Assembly (NCBI GenBank): GCA_964395665.1 | Contig: CAYNDH010000053.1 | Coordinates: 1 to 22,778, forward strand | Length of the DNA: 22,778 nt | Direction: 5' to 3' | Source: JAEZAF01 sp964395665 | GTDB taxonomy: Bacteria; Chloroflexota; Anaerolineae; Aggregatilineales; Phototrophicaceae | Shown: piece after piece, positions 1-7,010 of the stretch | How positions within the stretch are numbered: position 1 is the first letter of the stretch | Layout: every line of letters starts with the position of its first letter | Translations under genes and position numbers: made by a program | The notes under the pieces: generated by a model | What the model saw: the letters and a program-made list of their open reading frames with translations, nothing else | The model's database searches: none | Told to the model about the DNA's origin: nothing

Positions 1-20
1 GGGAAGAATCCCGCCCCTAC
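1..20. repeat. Half of a GC-rich palindromic intergenic repeat, cut by the window edge
   Basis: The first 20 bases read GGGAAGAATCCCGCCCCTAC and lie just downstream of the M42 peptidase stop. The 3' end CCGCCCCTAC has the form of one arm of short palindromes (arms beginning GTAGGGGCGG) that I know from Chloroflexota and cyanobacterial genomes. The other arm would lie outside the window. The hairpin at 8139-8158 also ends in CCCTAC. The family assignment is an inference from one arm only. Confidence 0.35.
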
Positions 21-53
21 GAGACCTGCATCCTGCGAAATGCGCTGCCGACC

Positions 54-1061
54 TTATTCGGATAATTCGACGGGCTGGCTGATGAGGTGGGTCAGCAGAT
101 CGATGCAGGCGTCTACATCGCCCTGATCCACGGTCTCGCTGGTGGTGTGGATGAAACGGCAGGGGATGGAGATGCAGCCGCTTGGGATGCCGGCACGCGA
201 AATGTGAATGCGGGCGGCGTCGGTTGAGCCACCGCTCAGGACTTCGAGCTGATAGGGGATGTCGTTGGCTTCAGCGGTGCTGACCATCCAGTCACGGATG
301 GCGGGCGGGACGACCAGTCCGGGATCATGCAGCTTAATGGCGGCGCCACTGCCGAGACGCACCGCCATTTTCGCGTTGTGCGGCTGGTCACCGGTATCGG
401 TGACATCCAGCGCGATGCCGAGATCCGGCTCGATGGCGAAGGCTGCCGTCCCCGCACCACGCAGGCCGACCTCTTCCTGCACGGTGAAGACGAAATAGAC
501 CTCATTGGGGGATGCAGCGTCGAAGCGGCGCATGGCTTCGATGGCGATGGCGCACCCGACGCGGTCATCCATGGATTTGCCGATCAGACGACTGCCGCGT
601 GTTTCCATCTCGCGCCAGAACACCGCCGGACTGCCGGGCTGAATGGACGAACTGCCATCTGAACCGGTGCTGACATCGACGAAGAAATCCGAAATATCGA
701 CCGAGCGGCTTTTACGCATCTCGTGCATACCGATTACGCCGACCGTGCCATCTTCGAAGCGCAGGCGGTTGCCGAGCAGAGTCTGTTTCGCCAGTCCGCC
801 GATTTCAGCGACGCGCAGATAGCCGCTGTTCGGCTCGATAAAGGTCGTCATGACGCCGATTTCGTCCATGTGGGCGGCGATGAGGATCTTCTTGCCGCCT
901 TCTTTGAGGGTTCCCACACGACAGATGAGATTGCCAAGGTTATCAACGCGAATGTCGTCACAGTGGTCGGCCACTTCTTCGCGGATGATGCTGCGGACAT
1001 GATGTTCGAAGCCGGACGGCCCCCAGGCTTCGGTCAGTTTTTTAAGAAGCACAGTATCCAT
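54..1061 (-). CDS. M42 family metallo-aminopeptidase (glutamyl aminopeptidase/deblocking type)
   Basis: This is a cytosolic di-zinc aminopeptidase that trims N-terminal residues from peptides; family members form large tetrahedral dodecamers. It has 335 residues, close to the family norm. The metal and catalytic residues are all in place: AHMDEIG with H64 and D66, SMDDRVG with the bridging D165, QEEVGLRGA with catalytic E196 and ligand E197, ALDVTDTGD with D219, and IHTTSE with H305. An apical-domain segment lies between residues 70 and 160. The ATG is preceded by GAAGGTG eight bases upstream, which supports this start. It lies 111 bp downstream of the adenosine deaminase gene on the same strand, so the two may be cotranscribed. 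M42 proteins are often misnamed endoglucanase or cellulase M. Substrate preference cannot be read from sequence. Confidence 0.93.
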   Translation of the reverse strand: MDTVLLKKLTEAWGPSGFEHHVRSIIREEVADHCDDIRVDNLGNLICRVGTLKEGGKKILIAAHMDEIGVMTTFIEPNSGYLRVAEIGGLAKQTLLGNRLRFEDGTVGVIGMHEMRKSRSVDISDFFVDVSTGSDGSSSIQPGSPAVFWREMETRGSRLIGKSMDDRVGCAIAIEAMRRFDAASPNEVYFVFTVQEEVGLRGAGTAAFAIEPDLGIALDVTDTGDQPHNAKMAVRLGSGAAIKLHDPGLVVPPAIRDWMVSTAEANDIPYQLEVLSGGSTDAARIHISRAGIPSGCISIPCRFIHTTSETVDQGDVDACIDLLTHLISQPVELSE

Positions 1062-1172
1062 AAAGATGACACCTTCGTTCCGGTATACAAGTCAGGCTGG
1101 CACAAATGCTGTCTATTGTACTGTATCCTGACCGGTATCAGCGAACGCTGGTTGTATGAAGCTGCGGGCGCA

Positions 1173-2213
1173 TCAGGTGTTGTTATACAGCAGGGCGCTG
1201 AACTGCTCGACCAGCAGCCGGTGATCGTGCAGGGGAAGAAAGGCCGCTTCTGCGGAGCGCATCAACAGGGCTTTGAGGTCTTCCAGCGAGAAATGCATGT
1301 GCGTTATAGCGCGCATCAGTTCGTCGGTCAGGGTGATGTTGCTGATGAGGGGATCGTCGGTATTGATTGTCGTCAGGATGCCCATTGATGACAGGTGAGG
1401 CAGGGGATGATGTTCAAGGCGGTCGATCACGCCGCTGTCCACATTACTGGTAGGGCAGACTTCCAGCACGATACCGCGTCTGATCATCTCCTCCACAAGC
1501 GCACTGTCCTCAAGTGACCGGATGCCGTGACCGATGCGTCTGGCCCCCAATGTTTCGATGGCATCGCGGACACTGTCCGCCCCCTGCCATTCGCCCGCAT
1601 GGATGGTGACGGCCAGCCCATTTTCACGTGCATAGCGGAAACTCTCGGCAAATGGCGCACAGGGATAGCCCATTTCCTGCCCGGCCAGATCGACGGCGAC
1701 CACGCCATGAGCGCGAAAATCCAGCGCGGCGTGCAGGACCTGCTGTGCGAATTCCACGCTTTCATGGCGGTTAACGGAGACGATGTAACGGACCTGAATG
1801 TCGTGCCGGGAAGCCTGCTGATTGGCCGCATCGCACACCATGTGAATCACCTGTGCCGGTTCCACGCGGATGATTGAACTCAGGGCGCGGGGTGTGAAGC
1901 GCAGTTCCATGTAGCGGATGTTGTCAGCGGCGGCGTCTTCGATGACTTCGCGGGCGATGCGCTGGATGACTTCCGGTGAGCGGTAGAACTGGCGCAGGGT
2001 GGCGAATTTGCCGAGAAAATGCGTGGCGTTGCGATGTTCGTCCGGCATCATCTGGACGAAGGGCCGCAGCAGTTCGGTATCGTATTCCGGCATCTCGAAG
2101 GCGTGTTCGCGGGCGATGTCCACCAACGTTTGCAGGCGCACTGAACCTTCAAGATGCCGGTGCAGCTCGATTTTGGGCAGTGCTTTGATGTGCTGGTACA
2201 GGTCCTCTGTCAA
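1173..2213 (-). CDS. add: Adenosine deaminase
   Basis: It catalyses hydrolytic deamination of adenosine or deoxyadenosine to inosine in purine salvage, in the cytosol. The 346-residue amidohydrolase barrel carries the full set of signatures: ELHRHLEGS with zinc ligands H18 and H20, IHAGE with H205 and catalytic E208, RIGHGIRS with H229, EVCPTSN, and TINTDDP with zinc ligand D286. The start is a TTG: an in-frame TAG lies three codons upstream and the next ATG falls after the HxH motif, so no other start preserves the active site. I see no Shine-Dalgarno in front of it. The family also contains aminodeoxyfutalosine and adenine deaminases; GQEMGY and SNVDSG suit adenosine, but the substrate is inferred. 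A dyad at 2287-2303 lies upstream. Confidence 0.92.
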   Translation of the reverse strand: MTEDLYQHIKALPKIELHRHLEGSVRLQTLVDIAREHAFEMPEYDTELLRPFVQMMPDEHRNATHFLGKFATLRQFYRSPEVIQRIAREVIEDAAADNIRYMELRFTPRALSSIIRVEPAQVIHMVCDAANQQASRHDIQVRYIVSVNRHESVEFAQQVLHAALDFRAHGVVAVDLAGQEMGYPCAPFAESFRYARENGLAVTIHAGEWQGADSVRDAIETLGARRIGHGIRSLEDSALVEEMIRRGIVLEVCPTSNVDSGVIDRLEHHPLPHLSSMGILTTINTDDPLISNITLTDELMRAITHMHFSLEDLKALLMRSAEAAFLPLHDHRLLVEQFSALLYNNT

Positions 2214-2286
2214 GGTGAACTATTCCAATTTACAGTTCTTCCCGGTCGTCAGCAATCCCCACGAAAGCGGACTGTAAGAAGCGTTA

Positions 2287-2303
2287 ATTATCCCTGTGAT
2301 AAT
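2287..2303. promoter_or_regulatory. Operator-like dyad upstream of adenosine deaminase
   Basis: ATTATC-CCTGT-GATAAT is a perfect 6-bp inverted repeat with a 5-bp spacer. It extends to 8 of 9 matches per arm (TTAATTATC against TTCATTATC). It lies about 75-90 bp upstream of the adenosine deaminase start, where a repressor site could sit. No regulator is assigned, and AT-rich dyads of this size also arise by chance. Confidence 0.3.
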
Positions 2304-2457
2304 GAACAATGTATCGCAGAATTGCAAATGCTGTTTATGCCACGCGGGAAATGCGGTCTGATGATGAGAGCAGAAACGCCGATCATCTGGCTGGTGAAGG
2401 TGATGATCGACGTTCGGCTGTTGAGGTATAACACGCTGGTGGGTGGCGGGGGCTGTC

Positions 2458-2491
2458 ACTGCTGGTTGATTTCACTGCTGGTTGATTTCAC
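2458..2491. repeat. 16-bp tandem repeat entering the assembly gap
   Basis: The unit ACTGCTGGTTGATTTC occurs at 2458-2473 and again, identically, at 2474-2489. A third copy begins with AC at 2490-2491 before the run of N. The array therefore continues into the gap, and its true length is unknown. Confidence 0.85.
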
Positions 2492-2591
2492 NNNNNNNNN
2501 NNNNNNNNNNNNNNNNNNNNNNNNNNNNNNNNNNNNNNNNNNNNNNNNNNNNNNNNNNNNNNNNNNNNNNNNNNNNNNNNNNNNNNNNNNN
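2492..2591. other. Scaffold gap of 100 N
   Basis: Exactly 100 unknown bases, the usual placeholder for a gap of unknown size. It falls in the space between the winged-helix gene (stop at 2620) and adenosine deaminase (start at 2213). Neither gene is cut by it. The rest of the 406-base space holds the dyad at 2287-2303 and the tandem repeat at 2458-2491; I see no other gene in it, though one could be hidden in the gap. Confidence 0.97.
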
Positions 2592-2619
2592 GGCAGCGCA
2601 CAGCCAGAAATGGACGACG

Positions 2620-3036
2620 CTAGAAGTCGTGGCGGGCGTTGAACTGCATGCCACGGATGACATGCGAAATCGCCTTGACGCGGAAATCGCGATCCTGACA
2701 GGCTTCCATAAAGGCATTGATGAGGCGGCGCATCTCACTGCTTTCAGAGAGGCAGTAAACATTCGCGCCTTCGATAACATCGGCCTGCAGGACATGAACA
2801 CTGACGAGTTCGTTGAGTTCCCGTTCCACTGTGCGGACATCACGGCCCGTATACTGTGCGATATTTTCCGCTGTATCGCGTGTGTGGGGGTTATGATGAA
2901 AGAAGCGGACAAGGTCCCACTTGATGAAGGAATTGACCTGGTTACGGAGAAAATCATACCAATCGATGCTTTTCTTCGTACCTGCGTCACTGCTGCTCGC
3001 CTGAGTATCCAGTTTTGTATGCATCTTGTTACCCAT
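2620..3036 (-). CDS. Small winged-helix DNA-binding protein
   Basis: This 138-residue protein has a single recognisable region, a winged helix-turn-helix at about residues 38-98. It consists of a helix (KWDLVRFFHHNP), the HTH (TAENIAQYTGRDVRTVERELNELVSV, with the recognition helix near 66-80), and a wing (VLQADVIEGANVYCLSE). The C-terminal helix, about residues 102-130, could serve in dimerisation. Residues 1-25 are polar and probably disordered. It resembles the ArsR/MarR-like regulators that often stand alone in Chloroflexota. No metal or ligand site is visible. Two in-frame ATGs (3036 and 3024) are possible and neither has a clear ribosome binding site. It lies 240 bp downstream of secA on the same strand and is intact, ending 28 bases before the gap. 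The target is unknown. Confidence 0.72.
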   Translation of the reverse strand: MGNKMHTKLDTQASSSDAGTKKSIDWYDFLRNQVNSFIKWDLVRFFHHNPHTRDTAENIAQYTGRDVRTVERELNELVSVHVLQADVIEGANVYCLSESSEMRRLINAFMEACQDRDFRVKAISHVIRGMQFNARHDF

Positions 3037-3201
3037 CCGATGAACGTTCAGTCCGGCTTACCGTTTTATTGCATAGGTGGAGCTGCGATGTCTGAACACG
3101 AACTACCTTTACCCATAGTAAAACAGATTTTGCTTCAATCCCACAACAAATTGATTAATTTTACAGATTTGATCCGTAAATCCGCCTGCTGTGGCCCGAA
3201 T

Positions 3202-3233
3202 AAGGCCGGACAATGCTGAAAAAGTTGTCCGAC
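3202..3233 (-). terminator. Hairpin after secA
   Basis: CGGACAA and TTGTCCG form a perfect 7-bp stem, extended past one mismatch by GG/CC, around an 11-base loop that contains AAAAAG. It starts about 45 bases after the secA stop in the direction of secA transcription. There is no U-run after it, so termination here would be weak or assisted. Confidence 0.4.
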
Positions 3234-3276
3234 CTTTGGGCTGTGCGTCTTGTCTGTATGGGTGGGGTGACCAGTG

Positions 3277-6036
3277 TCAGGCGCTGATGTTACTGCGATC
3301 GGTCTTGTAGTGACACTGCTTGTATTTTTTGCCGCTGCCGCACCAGCAGGGATCATTGCGCCCCAGTTTATTGGTGGCGCGGACGGGTTCCGGTTTGCTG
3401 TCCTGCACGGCGCCGGGACGGACGGCCTGCATCTGCCGCTGGACTGGCTGGCGCTGGACGATGTTCACGTGTGTGCGGAAGATGTCCTGCACGGCCTGCC
3501 GACGGATTTCAGCCCGCATGTCGTTGAACATCATGAAGGCTTCGCGTTTGTATTCGACCAGCGGGTCGCGCTGTGCGATGGACACCAGACCGATCCCTTC
3601 ACGCAGCACGTCAAGATCGGTGAGATGCCGCTGCCAGTGGGTGTCGATGGCGCGCAGCATCGTGCGCTGCTCGGCTAACTGCGCGTATTCGTTCAGCTCG
3701 GCGATTTTGTTCTCATAGGCGGTGTTGGCGGCGTCGATGATCAGATCGCGCATTTCGTCGTAGCTGGCCACTGTGTGAAGGGTATCCGGTGTGATCTCTT
3801 CCGGGACCGGGTAGATCGTGTATAAGCGCTGATACAGCCCTTCCACGTCCCAGTCATCCGGAGAGTCGTCCGCCGAGGTGTATTCACTGATCTCACGTGT
3901 CAGCAGTTCCTGAAGCATGTCATAGTACTGCTCGCGCAGGTCATCTGCCATCATGCGGCTGCGTTCGCCGTAGATGATCTCACGCTGCCGGTTCACGACA
4001 TCGTCATATTCCAGCACGCGCTTGCGGATGTCGAAATTGTGGCCTTCCACGCGGATCTGTGCCTGACTGATCGAGTTACTGATCAGGCGGTGCTCGATGG
4101 GTTCGTCTTCGGGGATATTGGCCCAGTTCATAAAGCCCTTGACGCGATCCCCGCCGAAGCGCTTCATCAGATCGTCTTCAAGACTTAGGTAGAAGCGGGT
4201 TTCGCCGGGATCACCCTGACGACCGGCACGACCGCGAAGCTGGTTATCGATACGGCGGGCTTCGTGGCGTTCGGTACCGAGAACGAATAATCCACCGGCG
4301 GTCAGGACTGCCTCACGGTCCCGTTTGACCTGCTCTCTGGCATCGTTGAGGGCTTTCTGCCAGTCTTCCGGTGAGGCTTCGGTGACATCAAGTCCCTTTT
4401 GACGCAGCATCTCGCGGGCGACGCCGTCAGGGTTACCGCCGAGCAGGATGTCAACACCGCGACCGGCCATATTGGTGGCGATGGTGACGGCCTTCGGACG
4501 ACCGGCCTGTGCGATGATCGCGGCTTCGCGTTCGTGCTGCTTGGCATTCAGCACCTGATGTTTGACGCCTGCGCGGTCGAGCAGCTTGGACAGCCGTTCG
4601 GATGTCTCGATGGCGACGGTACCGACCAGCACCGGCTGACCTGCATCATAGCGCTCCCTGATCTCGGCGACCACCGAGTCGAACTTGGCCTTTTCGTTGG
4701 CATAGATCAGGTCTTCGCGGTCGTCACGGATGACTGGCACATTGGTCGGGATGGCGATGACTTCAAGGTTATAGATCTTCTCAAATTCTTCCGCTTCGGT
4801 GAGTGCCGTACCGGTCATGCCGGCCAGTTTTTTGTACATGCGGAAGAAGTTCTGGAAGGTGATGGTCGCCAGCGTCAGGTTTTCCTGCCGGATCTGGACG
4901 CCTTCTTTGGCTTCAATGGCCTGATGCAGACCTTCAGAGAAACGGCGGCCATACATCATGCGGCCCGTGAACTCATCGACGATGATGACCTGATCATCCT
5001 GAACGACGTACTCACGGTCGCGGTGATAGAGGGCATGGGCACGCAGGCTGTTATCGAGATAGGGGATCATCTCGGCGTTATCGGGATGATAGAGCTGGTC
5101 GATCCCCAGCCTGCTCTCGACCTTTTCGATACCGGCTTCGGTCAGGTAGGACACGCGATCCTTGAGATCGACGATATAATCGCCGTCCGGTTCTTCGTTA
5201 TCGATGCTTTCCTGACTGCTGGGCTGCATGGTGCGGACGACCGCGGCGAAGGTCTTGTAATAGTCAGAGGGGGGATCAGAAGGGCCGGAGATAATGAGCG
5301 GTGTACGCGCTTCGTCGATCAGGATGTTGTCCACTTCGTCGACGATGGCGAAGAACAGCTCGCGCTGCGATTTCTGGTCTTTTTCATAGATCATGTTGTC
5401 GCGCAGATAATCGAAACCGAATTCGTTGTTGGTCCCGTAGGTGATGTCTGTGGCGTAGGCTTCGCGGCGCGTGCAGGGGCGCAGATTCTGATAACGGTCA
5501 TCTTCAGATGGGAATTCAGGATCGAAAATAAACGATCCCGTGTTGGGATCGCCGCCGGTGTTCTGGATAACCGCTGCTGTCAAACCGAGCAGATGATAAA
5601 TCTGCCCCATCTGCTGGAGGCCGTATTTACTCAGGTAGTCGTTTGGGGTGACGAGATGCGCCCCTTTGCCGAGCAGGGCATTGAGGTACAGCGGCAGCGC
5701 GGCGGTCAGGGTTTTACCTTCACCGGTTTTCATCTCGGCAATGCGGCCAGAGTGCAGCACGATGCCACCGATCATCTGCACATCGTAAGGGCGCTGGCCG
5801 AGCGAGCGGACTGCCGCTTCCCGGACGACAGCAAAGGCTTCTGGCAGGATGTCATCCATCGCTTCGCCATCAGCCAGACGCTGTCTGAATTCGTCGGTTT
5901 TCGCGGCGAGCTGCTCGGTGGAGAGCTTTTGTATTTCGGGTTCTAAACTGTTGATCGTGTCAACAATTGAGCGGTACTTCCCAAGCGCTCGTTCGGAGGG
6001 ATCTCCGACGATGGCTTTTACCAGATTCCTGAACAT
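3277..6036 (-). CDS. secA: Preprotein translocase ATPase SecA
   Basis: SecA is the cytosolic motor that pushes unfolded preproteins through SecYEG. The 919-residue protein is complete. It has Walker A MKTGEGKT at residues 102-109, the DEAD-box variant DEVD at 233-236, TYGTNNEFGFDYLRDN near 199-214, the preprotein cross-linking domain, and the second nucleotide-binding fold with TNMAGRGVDI and QLRGRAGRQGDPG. The C-terminal SEC-C zinc motif (C897, C899, C908, H909) would bind SecB or ribosomes. An insertion of about 25 residues (near 164-190, FIFDPEFPSEDDR onward) relative to E. coli SecA lies before TYGTNNE; I recall similar insertions in Chloroflexota SecA. GAGG lies four bases before the ATG. 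It appears monocistronic, with its promoter at 6076-6081, and no SecM-like leader is visible on its own strand. Confidence 0.98.
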   Translation of the reverse strand: MFRNLVKAIVGDPSERALGKYRSIVDTINSLEPEIQKLSTEQLAAKTDEFRQRLADGEAMDDILPEAFAVVREAAVRSLGQRPYDVQMIGGIVLHSGRIAEMKTGEGKTLTAALPLYLNALLGKGAHLVTPNDYLSKYGLQQMGQIYHLLGLTAAVIQNTGGDPNTGSFIFDPEFPSEDDRYQNLRPCTRREAYATDITYGTNNEFGFDYLRDNMIYEKDQKSQRELFFAIVDEVDNILIDEARTPLIISGPSDPPSDYYKTFAAVVRTMQPSSQESIDNEEPDGDYIVDLKDRVSYLTEAGIEKVESRLGIDQLYHPDNAEMIPYLDNSLRAHALYHRDREYVVQDDQVIIVDEFTGRMMYGRRFSEGLHQAIEAKEGVQIRQENLTLATITFQNFFRMYKKLAGMTGTALTEAEEFEKIYNLEVIAIPTNVPVIRDDREDLIYANEKAKFDSVVAEIRERYDAGQPVLVGTVAIETSERLSKLLDRAGVKHQVLNAKQHEREAAIIAQAGRPKAVTIATNMAGRGVDILLGGNPDGVAREMLRQKGLDVTEASPEDWQKALNDAREQVKRDREAVLTAGGLFVLGTERHEARRIDNQLRGRAGRQGDPGETRFYLSLEDDLMKRFGGDRVKGFMNWANIPEDEPIEHRLISNSISQAQIRVEGHNFDIRKRVLEYDDVVNRQREIIYGERSRMMADDLREQYYDMLQELLTREISEYTSADDSPDDWDVEGLYQRLYTIYPVPEEITPDTLHTVASYDEMRDLIIDAANTAYENKIAELNEYAQLAEQRTMLRAIDTHWQRHLTDLDVLREGIGLVSIAQRDPLVEYKREAFMMFNDMRAEIRRQAVQDIFRTHVNIVQRQPVQRQMQAVRPGAVQDSKPEPVRATNKLGRNDPCWCGSGKKYKQCHYKTDRSNISA

Positions 6037-6075
6037 ACGACCTCAATAGCTTCTCTGCTAGGCACTAAGGCCGCT

Positions 6076-6081
6076 ATTATA
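6076..6081 (-). promoter_or_regulatory. secA promoter, extended -10
   Basis: Read on the minus strand this is TGC-TATAAT, a perfect -10 hexamer with the TGn extension. The expected transcript start is near 6069, giving a leader of about 33 bases that contains the GAGG before secA. The -35 region has no good match, as is usual for extended -10 promoters. Confidence 0.65.
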
Positions 6082-6232
6082 GCATAGCGACGTAAACACA
6101 ACGTTTGAAATGCTTCAAATCCATCAGGCACTACGCCAGATATGAGGCAGGTATGACCGGCATTTAAGCCCGTGTGCGGATCGAAAATATGAGCTAAGAG
6201 ATGACCCTTAAAAAACCACTATGAATTGCTTA

Positions 6233-6261
6233 TTTACTTTTTATGTGGCGCGTGTTACACT
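6233..6261 (+). promoter_or_regulatory. Promoter of the intergenic small RNA
   Basis: The -35 is TTTACT (6233-6238), followed by a 17-bp spacer and -10 TACACT (6256-6261) preceded by TGT, so it is an extended -10. Transcription would start near 6268. It drives no plus-strand gene, only the structured RNA that ends at the terminator 6389-6420. Confidence 0.6.
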
Positions 6262-6280
6262 GATTTCATCGTCAACTGGG

Positions 6281-6294
6281 AAAAAGGAGGTGGT
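6281..6294 (+). promoter_or_regulatory. Full-length Shine-Dalgarno, sequestered
   Basis: AAAGGAGGTG within this stretch is a 10-base complement of the 16S rRNA 3' end, ending 8 bases before the ATG at 6300. The same bases pair with 6332-6340, so ribosome access would require opening that stem. This is the strongest ribosome binding site I noticed in the window. Confidence 0.6.
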
Positions 6295-6299
6295 CCATA

Positions 6300-6332
6300 A
6301 TGTATGGTCAATTGGTGGGGGTTACCCTCTAA
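6300..6332 (+). CDS. Possible leader peptide MYGQLVGVTL
   Basis: Ten codons plus TAA, with the ATG in the triloop of P2 and the stop codon abutting the 3' arm of P1. The Shine-Dalgarno is near perfect with good spacing, so translation is plausible when P1 is open. The peptide has no recognisable feature, and no downstream plus-strand gene exists for it to control. It may be a byproduct of an RNA whose real job is different, for example ribosome binding. Confidence 0.3.
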   Translation: MYGQLVGVTL

Positions 6333-6388
6333 CCACTCCTCTCAACTGGGGTGGCATTTCAGTATGAAGTGTGTGCCCTACCTAAAGG

Positions 6389-6420
6389 ACAGCCCTGCCT
6401 CTACAGGGCTGTTTCTTTTT
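6389..6420 (+). terminator. Rho-independent terminator of the small RNA
   Basis: ACAGCCCTG (6389-6397) and CAGGGCTGT (6404-6412) form a perfect 9-bp stem with a 6-base loop, followed by TTTCTTTTT. This is a strong plus-strand terminator. Confidence 0.88.
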
Positions 6421-6497
6421 CTGCAGAAGTTGATACCGCTGCTGCCCCGCACGGTAAAAGTGAAGCCACCACTTTATAAAATGCAAACAGACAGCAA

Positions 6498-6525
6498 ACA
6501 GCGCCGGAATGATGGCGCTGTTTTT
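6498..6525 (+). terminator. Second plus-strand terminator
   Basis: ACAGCGCC (6498-6505) and GGCGCTGT (6514-6521) form a perfect 8-bp stem with an 8-base loop, followed by five T. It may back up the terminator 100 bases earlier. On the minus strand the stem follows the Trm112-like gene, but only TTTGC comes after it, so it is weaker in that direction. Nothing codes between the two terminators that I can support. Confidence 0.72.
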
Positions 6526-6570
6526 GGTGACGGCAGTTTATTTCTGGGTGAGGCGAGAGACGTGATCGGC

Positions 6571-6837
6571 CTATTCTGCAATCGGCGGTGGGGGAACGGG
6601 CAGATCCTCAACCGGGGTATCTTTCCACTGTTCGCCCTGCGTGATCAGCAGGATCGGCATTCCATTCAGGATCGGGTATTTGTAACCGCTCTCCGGGCTG
6701 ACCAGCCACGTCCCCTTCACCAGTTCCAGTCTGCCGGGGTTGTCGCCGCGATCTGTGTAGCGGACGGCGACCGGGCAGCGCAGCAGGCTTAGGAATGTTT
6801 CGTCAATTTGTTGTGCATTCTGTGCATTTTCGGCCAT
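6571..6837 (-). CDS. Trm112-like small protein
   Basis: This 88-residue protein matches the Trm112/YcaR (UPF0434) pattern: a short LLRCPV entry, then LELVKGTWLVSPESGYKYPILNGMPILL, the strand-and-turn region typical of the family, and an acidic Pro-rich tail. Trm112 proteins are small zinc-binding partners that activate methyltransferases; bacterial YcaR homologues have less certain roles. Only one cysteine of the usual zinc set is present, so metal binding may be lost. I chose ATG 6837, since GGAG lies 11 bases upstream. An in-frame TTG at 6858 would add seven residues but has no ribosome binding site. It has its own promoter (6906-6911) and a leader hairpin (6872-6889). Confidence 0.78.
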   Translation of the reverse strand: MAENAQNAQQIDETFLSLLRCPVAVRYTDRGDNPGRLELVKGTWLVSPESGYKYPILNGMPILLITQGEQWKDTPVEDLPVPPPPIAE

Positions 6838-6871
6838 CAGGGCTTTGTCTCCATTCAATCCGATTTGCCGT

Positions 6872-6889
6872 GCTTCACGCCTGTGAAGC
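6872..6889 (-). promoter_or_regulatory. Leader hairpin of the Trm112-like gene
   Basis: GCTTCAC-GCCT-GTGAAGC is a perfect 7-bp dyad between the predicted transcript start (near 6899) and the start codon. It could be an mRNA leader hairpin or a protein-binding dyad. Confidence 0.35.
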
Positions 6890-6905
6890 CATTTACATGG
6901 CGCTT

Positions 6906-6911
6906 AGTATA
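6906..6911 (-). promoter_or_regulatory. Promoter of the Trm112-like gene, extended -10
   Basis: On the minus strand it reads TGT-TATACT, identical to the -10 region of the tRNA-Val promoter. The -35 is weak. The transcript start would be near 6899, about 60 bases before the ATG. Confidence 0.5.
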
Positions 6912-7010
6912 ACACTCACCTTCGCACGGGTGTACATGGCACATGATATAAGCGACGTGCTTCACATGACATGCGGCTGCGGCTGAACAGAGACCGGCGG
7001 ACAGATCAGT

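Larger units (their letters stand above)
6268..6420 (+). ncRNA. Candidate structured small RNA with an enclosed 10-codon ORF
   Basis: A promoter just upstream and a terminator at the end define a free-standing transcript of about 153 nt. The core folds as a three-way junction. P1 pairs 6285-6294 with 6332-6340 (nine pairs, one bulged G). P2 is CCATA/TATGG (6295-6299 with 6303-6307) with the triloop ATG. P3 pairs 6317-6321 with 6325-6329 around the triloop TTA. The 9-mer TCAACTGGG stands immediately outside P1 on both sides, at 6272-6280 and 6342-6350. A second hairpin (GGCA 6353-6356 with TGCC 6374-6377, plus TTTCA/TGAAG) precedes the terminator. P1 buries a Shine-Dalgarno. I do not recognise it as tmRNA, RNase P, SRP RNA, 6S RNA or a known riboswitch. 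It lies in the 534-base space between secA and the Trm112-like gene. The fold was worked out by eye. Confidence 0.55.

Noticed and set aside
723..1388. 221-codon plus-strand frame over the M42 and adenosine deaminase junction
   Set aside because: Shadow of two genes with complete catalytic motifs on the other strand.
2482..3219. Plus-strand frame spanning the gap
   Set aside because: It is open only because N codons are read as X, and the rest is antisense to the winged-helix gene.
4399..5946. 515-codon plus-strand open frame across secA
   Set aside because: It lies wholly opposite the well-conserved secA gene; its residues form no recognisable domain, and the frame is open because of secA codon usage.
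6268..6420. 6S RNA, SRP RNA or tmRNA at the small RNA locus
   Set aside because: No pairing of 5' and 3' ends with a central bubble (6S), no GGAA-loop hairpin with the conserved internal loops (SRP), and no tRNA-like ends (tmRNA).
6268..6420. SecM-like leader controlling secA
   Set aside because: The RNA is on the opposite strand, transcribed away from secA, and the peptide has no arrest-like sequence.
6304..6792. 162-codon plus-strand frame starting near the strong Shine-Dalgarno
   Set aside because: It runs through two intrinsic terminators and then antisense over the Trm112-like gene, with no domain-like composition. Only the 10-codon frame at 6300 fits the Shine-Dalgarno and the RNA structure.
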